Below, in pieces: positions 44,345 to 52,060 of a DNA stretch of 64,000 nt. Within the stretch, counting starts at the first letter, position 1; every line of letters begins with the position of its first letter. The notes below the pieces were generated by a model. The model saw nothing but the letters and a program-made list of their open reading frames with translations. It made no database searches and was not told where the DNA came from. A program made the translations under genes and the position numbers. The stretch comes from Xanthobacter autotrophicus Py2 (GTDB lineage Bacteria > Pseudomonadota > Alphaproteobacteria > Rhizobiales > Xanthobacteraceae): contig CP000781.1 of NCBI GenBank assembly GCA_000017645.1, positions 2,839,501 to 2,903,500 of the forward strand. Direction: 5' to 3'.

Positions 44345-44375
44345 CGGCGCCGGTCGCAGACCGGCGCTGTCGGCA
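44345..44375. repeat. 31-bp hairpin repeat, copy 2
   Basis: Identical to copy 1 (44276-44306) except for one base in the GCTGTTGGCA part. The two stems between convergent genes may jointly act as a transcription barrier, but there is no T tract. Confidence 0.8.
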
Positions 44376-44386
44376 AAAGCTGCCCG

Positions 44387-45004
44387 TCAGGCGTGACCGG
44401 CTTCGCTCGAGAGCATGCCGGGATCGACCCCGAGCTTGCGCAAGGCGTGGTTGTACTTGGTATCCACCCCCTCGCCGAAGATGAGATCCGAATCAGCCGG
44501 GCAGTTCAGCCAGCCGTTGGCCTGGATCTCGGTCTCCAGCTGGCCGGGCGCCCATCCGGCATAGCCCAGCGCCAGCACGGCGCTGCGCGGCCCGCGACCG
44601 CCGGCAATGGCCTTCAGGATGTCCAGCGTCGCCGTCAGGCAGATGCCGTCATCGATGGGCAGGGTGGAATTCTCGACGAAATAATCGGCCGAGTGCAGCA
44701 CGAAGCCGCGGCCGGTCTCCACCGGCCCGCCGCGCAGGACTTTGACCGCCCCGGCGCTCTTGGGCAGCAGGATGCGCTCGGAGGAGGGGATCACGTCGAG
44801 CTGGACCAGGAGGTCGGTGAAGTCGATGTGGCTCGCCGGCTGGTTCACCACGATGCCCATGGCCCCCTCTGCCGAGTGGGCGCACAGATAGACGAGGGTG
44901 CGTGCGAACTGCTCGTCGCGCATGGTCGGCATGGCAATGAGCAACTGCCCGTCGAGGAAGCTCGAACCCCCGCTTGGGACGTTGGGTTTGTGGCTCGCAA
45001 TCAT
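44387..45004 (-). CDS. YqgE/AlgH family protein
   Basis: A 205-residue cytosolic protein of the YqgE/AlgH (DUF179) family with motifs [48 protein letters not shown] and [14 protein letters not shown]. AlgH-type proteins are linked to alginate and stress regulation in pseudomonads; the mechanism is unclear. ATG 45004. It is divergent from the DsbD-like gene across 158 bases. Confidence 0.93.
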
Positions 45005-45162
45005 CTTGGAAGGGTACCGCGCATCCGGACTTTTGGAAATGCGAATTGAGAGAATGGTCGCCGGCTGTCGATGCGAAACCGCTTTGCCTGCCCCCTGCCT
45101 CTCACACGCTTGTGCGCGCGGGGGGCTTTGCGCGCCGCCGCGGAGAGGCTACCCGCTGGGGC

Positions 45163-46032
45163 ATGATCTTGCTGCGCATGTTTGCCGAAAGCGGCCGCCT
45201 GGGGCTTGCCGCCCTGTCCCTGTCGGGCCTCTGGCTTGCCGCCTCGCCGGCCTCGGCGGAACCCGTCGCCAAGGTTCCCGGGGCGGAGGTGGAGCTTCTG
45301 GCCGGGGCGGTGTCGGGCGCACAGGCGGAGGCCGGCATCGAGGTGCGCCTCGCGCCCGGCTGGAAGACCTATTGGCGCTATCCCGGCGACAGCGGCGTGC
45401 CGCCGGACCTGTCCTTCGAGGGCTCGCAGAACGTGGCCGGTGTCACCATCGCGTGGCCGGCACCGAAGCGCTTTGCCGACGGCGGCGGCGGGTTTTCCAT
45501 CGGCTACAAGGGCGCGGTGCTGTTCCCGCTGAAGGTGGAACTGGCCGATCCCGCCAAGCCGGCGCGGCTCCAGCTCGCGTTCGATTTCGCCGTGTGCGAG
45601 GCCCTGTGCATGCCGGCCAAGGTGGACCTGTCCCTGGCTATCGATGCTGGCGGCGGGGCGGACGCGGCACGCGGGGTGGATGCGGCGCGCATCGCGGCCG
45701 CCCGCACCGCGTTGCCGGCGCCGCAGGCGCTGGGGGCGGCGGAGACGCCGGCGGTGCGGTCCGTCGCCCTCGACACGACGGCGACGCCGCATCGGCTTGT
45801 GGTCGAGGTCAAGGCGATGAACCCCAAGGCCGACCTGTTCGCCGAAGGCCCCGACGCGCACTGGGCCCTTCCGTTGCCGCAGAAGACCGCGCTGCCGGAC
45901 GGGGCGGCCCGCTTCATGGTGCCGCTGGAAGGCGTGCCTTCGGGCGTGGATCCGACGGGCGCGCTCATCACCTTCACGCTGGTGGACGGGCCGAAGTCCG
46001 TCACGACAACGGTGCCTGTGCCGGCCCCCTGA
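45163..46032 (+). CDS. Exported protein with DsbD N-terminal-like (DsbC/DsbD) domain
   Basis: A 289-residue periplasmic protein. The signal peptide (residues about 6-33, LAALSLSGLWLAASPASA) precedes a domain with GWKTYWRYPGDSGVPP and a redox cysteine pair in FAVCEALCMPAKVDL, matching the alpha domain of DsbD that receives electrons. The membrane and thioredoxin domains of full DsbD are absent, so it must work with another reductase, for example a CcdA-like protein elsewhere. ATG 45163, or ATG 45178. Confidence 0.87.
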   Translation: MILLRMFAESGRLGLAALSLSGLWLAASPASAEPVAKVPGAEVELLAGAVSGAQAEAGIEVRLAPGWKTYWRYPGDSGVPPDLSFEGSQNVAGVTIAWPAPKRFADGGGGFSIGYKGAVLFPLKVELADPAKPARLQLAFDFAVCEALCMPAKVDLSLAIDAGGGADAARGVDAARIAAARTALPAPQALGAAETPAVRSVALDTTATPHRLVVEVKAMNPKADLFAEGPDAHWALPLPQKTALPDGAARFMVPLEGVPSGVDPTGALITFTLVDGPKSVTTTVPVPAP

Positions 46033-46152
46033 GGAGGCGAATGGTCGCGGCTGTCCGGCCTGCCGCCCGGGCCTCCCGGTGCGCTTTTCTCCTCCGTAAA
46101 ACCCCGTATTGTCGGCGCGGGCCGGAACGGCCCGCGACTGTCGGAGAAAACG

Positions 46153-46638
46153 ATGCCCATTTCGGTCGGCGATAAACTGCCCAACGCCACCTTCCGCGTT
46201 CCCACCGAAGACGGCCCGGTGCCGAAGACCACCGACGAGATCTTCAAGGGCAAGAAGGTGGTGCTGTTCGCGGTGCCGGGCGCCTTCACGCCCACCTGCC
46301 ACAAGAACCACCTGCCGGGCTACGTGCACGAGGCCGACGCCATCAAGGCCAAGGGCGTGGATGCCATCGCCGTGGTCTCGGTGAACGATCCCTTCGTCAT
46401 GGGCGCCTGGGAGAAGGCTTCCGGCGCGGATGGCAAGATCGTGTTCCTGGCCGATCCGGACGCCGCCTTTTCCACCGCCCTCGACCTCACCTTCGACGGC
46501 TCGGCCGCCGGCCTCGGCGTGCGCTCCAAGCGCTATTCCATGGTGGTGGAGGACGGCGTGGTGACCAGCCTGAATGTGGAGGACGTGCCCTCGAAGGCCG
46601 ACATCTCCGGCGCGCCCGCCCTTTTGGCGCAGCTCTGA
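46153..46638 (+). CDS. Peroxiredoxin (Prx5 type)
   Basis: A 161-residue thiol peroxidase. The peroxidatic Cys49 sits in VPGAFTPTCHKNHLPGY, with Thr and the later Arg (SKRYSMVVEDG region) completing the active site. The sequence matches 1-Cys/atypical 2-Cys glutaredoxin-dependent enzymes of the Prx5 subgroup. Downstream of the DsbD-like gene by 120 bases and followed by a terminator. Confidence 0.95.
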   Translation: MPISVGDKLPNATFRVPTEDGPVPKTTDEIFKGKKVVLFAVPGAFTPTCHKNHLPGYVHEADAIKAKGVDAIAVVSVNDPFVMGAWEKASGADGKIVFLADPDAAFSTALDLTFDGSAAGLGVRSKRYSMVVEDGVVTSLNVEDVPSKADISGAPALLAQL

Positions 46639-46658
46639 GCATTTCCGCGCCGCATTGA

Positions 46659-46686
46659 CCCTCCGGCCTGGCCGGGGGGCTTTTTT
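46659..46686 (+). terminator. Intrinsic terminator after peroxiredoxin gene
   Basis: CCCTCCGGC (46659-46667) pairs with GCCGGGGGG (46671-46679) with one T-G wobble and a CTG loop, followed by C and six T. A standard intrinsic terminator. Confidence 0.9.
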
Positions 46687-46732
46687 CAGGCGATTCCGGC
46701 CTCGGGCCGGCACCGTGCGCCCGGCCGCAGGC

Positions 46733-46939
46733 TCAGGCGATGATGTCCGGGAACAACTGGTCCTCCACCTGGCTGATGCGGTCTTTCAGCTGGAGCTTGC
46801 GCTTCTTCAGCCGCTGGATCTGCAGCACGTCCGAGCCGGACACCGCCATCAGCGCGTCAATGGCTGTGTCAAGGTCGCGATGCTCCTGCTTCAGCCGCTC
46901 CAGATGGATCCTGAGATCCCGTTCGTCGTCGCTCGTCAT
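46733..46939 (-). CDS. YdcH family protein (DUF465)
   Basis: A 68-residue coiled-coil protein: MTSDDERDLRIHLERLKQEH, then DLDTAIDALM and IQRLKKRKLQLKDRISQVED. The R-x-K-K-x-K-L-x-L-K-D core is the DUF465 hallmark. Function unknown. ATG 46939 is chosen since upstream starts add an unconserved basic segment. A second DUF465 gene lies divergently 304 bases away. Confidence 0.88.
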   Translation of the reverse strand: MTSDDERDLRIHLERLKQEHRDLDTAIDALMAVSGSDVLQIQRLKKRKLQLKDRISQVEDQLFPDIIA

Positions 46940-47243
46940 TCCCACATCCGTCACCGGCAGGCTCGCCATTCGTCTTCGCGGGGACATGGCGCCGGGCGGC
47001 GCCGGCAGATCCCCGCGGACACAAATGCGCGACCCCGCTGCCGCATCGCCGAGGCCCTGGAAAAACCGTCGCTTCCCAAAGTTGAAACAGGGACGCCGCC
47101 CTTTCCCCGAATTTCGTACTGACTATGGCACGCGCTTGCCGCGCTGCAAGATAGGAGCTTGCCGGAAGAGCAAGAAAGGCAATCGACTCTTCGTCGGCTC
47201 CGTGACAGACTGATGTCGTGTTGCAGACAGGGAGTGGCTTAGA
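46940..47243. other. Gene-free 304 bp between two divergent DUF465 genes
   Basis: This must hold promoters for both small genes. The right half (about 47090-47230) is AT-richer. No strong palindrome or RNA motif was seen. Confidence 0.4.
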
Positions 47244-47423
47244 ATGTCCATCCAGTCGCACCTTCAGGAGTTGAAGCGGCGCCACCAGGCCATTGAGCAG
47301 GAACTCAATCGCGAACTTGCACATCCGGCTTCCGATCCCGTTCGCATTGCCGAGTTGAAGCGCAAGAAACTGGTCCTCAAGGACCAAATGACCAAGATCA
47401 ACGGATCTTCCACCCTACATTGA
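47244..47423 (+). CDS. YdcH family protein (DUF465), 59 residues
   Basis: ATG 47244 is preceded by GGGAG. The product begins MSIQSHLQELKRRHQAIEQE and contains RIAELKRKKLVLKDQM, matching the DUF465 core R-x-x-x-L-K-R-K-K-L-x-L-K-D. It ends at TGA 47421-47423. It is a predicted antiparallel two-helix coiled coil of unknown function and the divergent sister of the gene at 46733-46939. Confidence 0.88.
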   Translation: MSIQSHLQELKRRHQAIEQELNRELAHPASDPVRIAELKRKKLVLKDQMTKINGSSTLH

Positions 47424-47555
47424 TGGTTCAAGCGAACGTCACCGACCGGGCGGTTGCGTCCGGACGGTGCGTTTCGCGCGTCCCTGGATCGAGCTGAGCG
47501 GCGGGCGCCGCAGCAACCCTTTGCGTTCCGGCGCCGGGGGCTTTAATCCGGCGCC

Positions 47556-49391
47556 ATGGCTCCTCCCCTCGTTCTCCTCCAGGACATCCATCTGCGCTTC
47601 GGCGCGACCCCCCTGCTCGACGGGGCGGAACTTTCTGTTTCCGCCTCCGAGCGCGTGTGCCTTGTCGGGCGCAACGGTTCCGGCAAGTCGACGCTGCTGA
47701 AAGTGGCGGCGGGCATGGTGGCGCCGGATTCCGGCACCCGTTTCTTCCAGCCCGGCACCACCGTGCGCTACCTGCCGCAGGAGCCCGATTTCTCCGGCTA
47801 CGCCACGACCTTGGCCTATGTTGAGGCGGGGATGGGGCCGGGGGATCAGGAGTATCGCGCCCAGTACCTGCTCGACGAACTGGGCCTGAGCGGCCGGGAA
47901 GACCCCTCCAATCTCTCCGGCGGCGAGGCGCGGCGGGCTGCGCTCGCCCGCGTCATCGCGCCGGAGCCGGACGTGCTGCTCCTCGACGAGCCCACCAACC
48001 ATCTCGACCTGCCGGCCATCGAATGGCTGGAAAGCGAGCTGAAGAGCTTGCGCTCGGCCATCGTCCTCATCAGCCATGACCGGCGGTTCCTGGAAACCCT
48101 GTCGCGCGCCACCGTGTGGCTCGACCGGGGCCAGACCCGGCGGCTCGAACAGGGCTTTTCCGCTTTCGAGGCCTGGCGCGACGAGGTGCTGGAGCAGGAG
48201 GAGACCGAGCGCCACAAGCTCGACCGCAAGATCGTCGCCGAACTGGACTGGCTGCGATACGGCGTCACCGCCCGGCGCAAGCGCAACGTGCGGCGCCTCG
48301 GCCTGCTGCATTCCATGCGCAAGGATCGCCGCGAGGAGCGCCGCGCCGTCGGCAACGTCAAGCTCACGGTGAGCGAGGCGGAGACCTCGGGCAAGCTGGT
48401 CATCGAGGCCAAGGGCATTTCCAAGTCCTACGGCGACCGCACCGTGGTGAAGGATTTCTCCACCCGCATCCTGCGCGGCGACCGCATCGGCATCATCGGC
48501 CCCAATGGCGCGGGCAAGACCACCCTCATCAAGCTCCTGACCGGGGAGCTTGCCCCCGACAGCGGCACGGTGAAGCTCGGGACCAACCTGGAAATCGCGA
48601 GCCTCGACCAGAAGCGCGCGGCGCTCGATCCCACCACCACCCTGCGCGATGCGCTCACCGGCGGCGGCTCCGACCAGGTGATGGTGGGCGGCCAGCCCAA
48701 GCACGTCATCGGCTACCTGAAGGACTTCCTGTTCTCGCCCGACCAGGCTAACGCACCGCTATCGGTGCTATCCGGCGGCGAGCGCGGGCGACTGATGCTG
48801 GCGCGCTCCCTGGCGCTGCCCTCCAACATGCTGGTGCTGGACGAGCCCACCAACGACCTGGATCTGGAAACCCTCGACCTGCTGCAGGAGATGGTGGCTG
48901 ATTATCCCGGCACGGTGATCCTGGTGAGCCACGACCGTGACTTCCTCGACCGCACCGTCTCCAGCGTCATCGTGGCCGAGGGCGACGGTGTGTTCCGGGA
49001 ATATCCCGGCGGCTATTCGGACATGGTGACCCAGCGTGGCCGAGGCGTGGAGGCGCGGGACAAGGGCGCTCCGGTAGCGAAGGCCAAGGGCGGCGCGCCG
49101 GAAGGCAAGCCCGTGCCTGCGGCTCCTGCAGCCGCGGCGCCGGCCAAGGACAAGCGCAAGCTCTCCTTCCACGAGCAGCACGCGCTGAAAACCCTGCCCA
49201 AGACCATGGCGACGCTCAAGGCCAAGGTGGAGAAGCTCGCCGCCGAGCTGGCGGATCCGGCCCTCTACGCCCGCGACCCCGCCCGCTTCCAGAAGACCTC
49301 CGCCGCGCTCACCGCGGCGCAGGGGGAGCTGGATGCGGCGGAAGAGGAGTGGCTGCGGCTGGAAATCCTGAAGGAAGAGCTGGAAGGCTGA
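47556..49391 (+). CDS. ABC-F family ATPase (Uup-like)
   Basis: A 611-residue soluble protein with two ABC ATPase domains. Walker A motifs are GRNGSGKST and GPNGAGKTT, signatures LSGGEARRAALARV and LSGGERGRLMLARSL, and Walker B VLLLDEPTNHLD and LVLDEPTNDLD. A linker between them and an Ala/Pro/Lys region plus C-terminal coiled coil (from about residue 540) are as in Uup, which affects ribosomes and replication-linked deletions. It has no membrane partner. Confidence 0.93.
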   Translation: MAPPLVLLQDIHLRFGATPLLDGAELSVSASERVCLVGRNGSGKSTLLKVAAGMVAPDSGTRFFQPGTTVRYLPQEPDFSGYATTLAYVEAGMGPGDQEYRAQYLLDELGLSGREDPSNLSGGEARRAALARVIAPEPDVLLLDEPTNHLDLPAIEWLESELKSLRSAIVLISHDRRFLETLSRATVWLDRGQTRRLEQGFSAFEAWRDEVLEQEETERHKLDRKIVAELDWLRYGVTARRKRNVRRLGLLHSMRKDRREERRAVGNVKLTVSEAETSGKLVIEAKGISKSYGDRTVVKDFSTRILRGDRIGIIGPNGAGKTTLIKLLTGELAPDSGTVKLGTNLEIASLDQKRAALDPTTTLRDALTGGGSDQVMVGGQPKHVIGYLKDFLFSPDQANAPLSVLSGGERGRLMLARSLALPSNMLVLDEPTNDLDLETLDLLQEMVADYPGTVILVSHDRDFLDRTVSSVIVAEGDGVFREYPGGYSDMVTQRGRGVEARDKGAPVAKAKGGAPEGKPVPAAPAAAAPAKDKRKLSFHEQHALKTLPKTMATLKAKVEKLAAELADPALYARDPARFQKTSAALTAAQGELDAAEEEWLRLEILKEELEG

Positions 49392-49415
49392 GCGACGGCG
49401 GCGGGGCCCCTCGGC

Positions 49416-49892
49416 TCAGCCGCCCTTGCGTGCCACCAGCACCGCGCTCTCGAAATCGATCACCAGGTCGCCGTGCTGGTTGGTGCCGGAATTATAGGCC
49501 TTCAGCAGGCCCCACTGGGGCCGCCCGCGGGTGGCGATCTTCTCCCGCGCCTCGGTGGCGTAGGTGATGGTGTCGCCCGCATAGACCGGCTTCAGCCAGC
49601 GCAGGTTGGTGAAGCCGGGGGAGGGGCCCACCGCCAGCATCCGCCCGCCCTCGGCCTCCAGGGCCTTGGTGGATCCGGTGTTGAAGGCGATGAAGAACTT
49701 CATCCACATGGAGGCCGTGTGCCAGCCGGAGGCCACCAGCGCGCCGAAATGGCTGCGCTTGGCCGCCTCGGGATCCACGTGGAAGGGTTGGGGATCATAG
49801 AGCTTGGCGAAGGCGATCATCTCGGCTTCGGTGAAGGTGTGGCGGCCCAGCACCTCGTGGTCGCCGATTTCCAGTTCCTCGAAATAGGTCAT
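49416..49892 (-). CDS. MaoC-like (R)-hydratase domain protein 1
   Basis: A 158-residue hot-dog fold protein. The hydratase-2 motif is present: YDPQPFHVDPEAAKRSHFG then ALVASGWHT, with catalytic Asp and His. Such proteins hydrate enoyl-CoA or related thioesters; the specific substrate is unknown. It overlaps MaoC 2 by ATGA and lies 24 bases after the convergent ABC-F gene. Confidence 0.92.
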   Translation of the reverse strand: MTYFEELEIGDHEVLGRHTFTEAEMIAFAKLYDPQPFHVDPEAAKRSHFGALVASGWHTASMWMKFFIAFNTGSTKALEAEGGRMLAVGPSPGFTNLRWLKPVYAGDTITYATEAREKIATRGRPQWGLLKAYNSGTNQHGDLVIDFESAVLVARKGG

Positions 49893-50353
49893 GCGAGGCG
49901 GGCTCCCGGATTGCGGCGGCCGATCATGATGACGCAGACCTGCGACATGGCAACGGTCTTGTCCGGCTTCACCAGCTCGAAGCGGAAGGTGACGAGGCCC
50001 ATGTCCGGCTTGCTTTTGGAGGTGCGGCTTTCCAGCACCGTGCGGCGCAGGGTCAGCACGTCGCCGGGGAAGACCGGGGCGAGCCACTTGTTCTCGGTGA
50101 CGCCGGGGGAGCCCATGCTGGCGGTGCGCAGAAGGAAGCCGTCGCAGATAAGCCGCATGAGGACCGCGCAGGTGTGCCAGCCGGACGCCGCCATGCCGCC
50201 GAGCAGGGACGCCTTGCCCGCCTCCTTGTCCAGATGCATGGGCTGAGGATCGAATTCGCGGGCGAACGCGACGATCTCCTCCTCGCCGAACTGGTGGGAG
50301 CCGAACGTTTTCACCTCACCGATGATGAAATCTTCGAAGAAGATGTCGGGCAA
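49889..50353 (-). CDS. MaoC-like (R)-hydratase domain protein 2
   Basis: A 154-residue hot-dog protein with FFEDFIIGEVKTFGSHQFGE, FDPQPMHLDKEAGKASLLGG and MAASGWHTCAV, so the Asp/His hydratase pair is kept. The start is TTG 50353, chosen because AGGAGG lies at ideal distance; no ATG is available. It overlaps MaoC 1, so they probably form a heterodimer, as adjacent MaoC pairs often do. Confidence 0.9.
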   Translation of the reverse strand: MPDIFFEDFIIGEVKTFGSHQFGEEEIVAFAREFDPQPMHLDKEAGKASLLGGMAASGWHTCAVLMRLICDGFLLRTASMGSPGVTENKWLAPVFPGDVLTLRRTVLESRTSKSKPDMGLVTFRFELVKPDKTVAMSQVCVIMIGRRNPGARLA

Positions 50354-50455
50354 GGCGCCCCTCCTGTCGTTGGAGTGCGATGGAAGGCGAGGATGCCGCA
50401 AACGTCAAGGTGGGCTGGGGATAAGGTGGCAGGGAACGAGGGGCGGCGCGGGCGA

Positions 50456-50644
50456 TCAGAACGTCATCTTGGCGTCTTGGCCATAGCCCGACATGGCCTT
50501 GCGCCGGTGGGGCCAATCGATCTCGAAGCGGCAGCCCCAGCAGCCGAACTCATCGTCGATGGCCGGCTTGTAGAGCCGGATGGGGATGGCGAGTGGCGGT
50601 CCTGCCGGGGTTCGCAGATAGAGGGTGTGGGTGAGGATGAGCAT
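50456..50644 (-). CDS. Truncated copy of the DUF6968-like protein
   Basis: A 62-residue product starting MLILTHTLYLRTPAGPPLAI and containing GCWGCRFEIDWPHRRKAMSG, then ending at KMTF. It is a clear paralogue of the complete protein encoded just upstream (50713-51045), which continues with VDALQALVVSLQMIG. The C-terminal half is missing. GGGAG precedes the ATG, so it may still be translated; it could be a decaying duplicate. Confidence 0.6.
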   Translation of the reverse strand: MLILTHTLYLRTPAGPPLAIPIRLYKPAIDDEFGCWGCRFEIDWPHRRKAMSGYGQDAKMTF

Positions 50645-50712
50645 CAGTTCGGCTCCCAAATGGCTCGCCGGCCGAATATCGCATCTTATGGAAGGCATGA
50701 TCGGGCTTCGCG

Positions 50713-51045
50713 TTACAAATAGATCTTGTCCACCCCGATCAGCATATCCCGGACATTCCGGGATACGGGGAAGCCGTAGCCTTCTTGACCCTCGTAAGCG
50801 CGCAGTGCTCCATCGTGGTGATAGGAGCTCGTGTAAATTTGGACGCCGATCATCTGCAAGGACACCACCAGCGCCTGCAACGCATCTACTCCGGCTCCCG
50901 ACATGGTCTTGGTTTCTTCCGGCCAATCGATTTCAAATGCGCATGCCCAGCAGCCGTCTTTCGGGGCAGGCTTGTGAATACGGATCTCGATACGGATCTC
51001 GCCTTCGGGACGGTTTAGAAAAAGTGTGTGTGTGAGCATGATCAT
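50713..51045 (-). CDS. DUF6968-like small protein
   Basis: A 110-residue soluble protein: MIMLTHTLFLNRPEGEIRIE, then DGCWACAFEIDWPEETKTMSG, VDALQALVVSLQMIGVQIYT and GYGFPVSRNVRDMLIG. My match to DUF6968 is from memory of the W-x-C-x-F-E-I-D-W-P and DALQAL pattern. No function is established. It precedes a truncated copy of itself and follows the Cys-rich protein on the same strand, where it could serve as an immunity-like partner (inference only). Confidence 0.65.
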   Translation of the reverse strand: MIMLTHTLFLNRPEGEIRIEIRIHKPAPKDGCWACAFEIDWPEETKTMSGAGVDALQALVVSLQMIGVQIYTSSYHHDGALRAYEGQEGYGFPVSRNVRDMLIGVDKIYL

Positions 51046-51055
51046 ATTTATTCTC

Positions 51056-51499
51056 TCAAAAAGGGAGTGGAGGAATTGGCTTGCCCCTCAAGCAAGCAGA
51101 GTAACGTTCCGACGCCTGACCATGGCATGCGGGATTTTTCAATGTATTACAGTAGGCCGTATCGATTTTATTCAAGAGATTACATTCCGCTTCCCTCGCG
51201 CGGGAAATGGCGCGCGCCGCCATTGAAACCGGGCGATCAGTCCGGGTCGGCTTCGTTGGTGTGTATACATCGCCAGTACCTCCTCCAGCCCATCGCCCGC
51301 CACCCGGCTCGCCGCTGGGAATGCGTGGCTGGCTGGGATCATAGCCGCCCTTCAGGGCGAGGCGGAGCTGCCAAGCCGCAAGATCGAGCCGCAGACCGAG
51401 GGTGATGCGGCGCAGGTCGTCGAGTGCGCCCGGCTCGGCAGGTGACGGTTTGGCAAGTGACGGTTTGGCAGGTGACGGTTTGGCAGGTGGTGGTGACAC
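51056..51499 (-). CDS. Pro-repeat, Cys-rich hypothetical protein with PRIPSGEPGGGRW motif
   Basis: A 147-residue protein not assigned to a named family. Residues 4-22 are a PAKPS pentapeptide repeat encoded by a 15-bp tandem repeat. A motif DPSQPRIPSGEPGGGRWAGG follows; similar segments occur before toxin or phage-structure domains. The C-terminus ECNLLNKIDTAYC, NPACHGQASERYSACLRG and KPIPPLPF carries four Cys. It looks like a small effector-type tail, but no toxin fold is proven. GTG start 51499. Confidence 0.6.
   Translation of the reverse strand: MSPPPAKPSPAKPSLAKPSPAEPGALDDLRRITLGLRLDLAAWQLRLALKGGYDPSQPRIPSGEPGGGRWAGGGTGDVYTPTKPTRTDRPVSMAARAISRAREAECNLLNKIDTAYCNTLKNPACHGQASERYSACLRGKPIPPLPF
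51437..51499. repeat. 15-bp in-frame tandem repeat (about four copies)
   Basis: The unit GGCAGGTGACGGTTT and one-base variants repeat head to tail inside the start of the Cys-rich gene, encoding PAKPS/LAKPS/PAEPG. Slippage would change the number of five-residue units without a frameshift. Confidence 0.75.
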
Positions 51500-51579
51500 G
51501 GCGTCCCTCTCTCCATCCAGTGGATGAAGGGATTTTAATCCTAATCAAGAGTCGCGTGAGTAGTTTGCTCAGCCTGGGC

Positions 51580-52041
51580 TCACAGCGGCCCATCCGGCGC
51601 CATGTGCTTCAGCTCGAAGGTGAGGACCTCCGTCCCATCCTCCCGCCGGGCGCTGTTGCGGCGGTGAAAGATGGTCCAGCCCGGCCGGCTGCCGCTGGGG
51701 CGGGCCTCCAGGACCTCGGTGAAGAAGGTGAGGGTGTCGCCCGCGCGCACGGGGGCGAGCCATTTCAGGTCGCTCATGCCGAAGCCCACGCCCACCGGCG
51801 AGAGCACGGCCGGGTGATCGGCCGGCAGTCCGTCCACGGCGCCGTTCGCGCGCACGAACAGGCCCATCCAGACGCAGGCCGTGTGCCAGCCGGAGGCGAC
51901 CAGCCCGCCGAACGGGGAGGCGGCGGCCGCCGCCGCGTCCACATGGAAGGGCTGGGGATCGAAAGCCCCGGCGAAGCGCGCGATCTCCTCCTGCGTGAAG
52001 GTGAAGCGGCCGATCTCCTGCGGCCCCTCGCGCCCGGCCAT
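51580..52041 (-). CDS. MaoC-like (R)-hydratase domain protein 3
   Basis: A 153-residue hot-dog protein with IGRFTFTQEEIARFAGAFDP, QPFHVDAAAAAASPFGG and LVASGWHTACV, keeping the hydratase Asp and His. GAGGG eight bases before ATG 52041 sets the start. It resembles MaoC 1 and 2 and lies 19 bases after ychF, but is separated from them by the DUF6968/Cys-rich block. Confidence 0.9.
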   Translation of the reverse strand: MAGREGPQEIGRFTFTQEEIARFAGAFDPQPFHVDAAAAAASPFGGLVASGWHTACVWMGLFVRANGAVDGLPADHPAVLSPVGVGFGMSDLKWLAPVRAGDTLTFFTEVLEARPSGSRPGWTIFHRRNSARREDGTEVLTFELKHMAPDGPL

Positions 52042-52060
52042 TCCCATCGCCCTCGTGGCT

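Noticed and set aside
44276..44375. The two 31-bp repeats as phage attachment sites
   Set aside because: They are only 69 bases apart, internally palindromic, and no integrase or tRNA gene is near.
51437..51499. Short repeats as a CRISPR array
   Set aside because: The units are contiguous 15-mers without spacers and lie within a coding frame.
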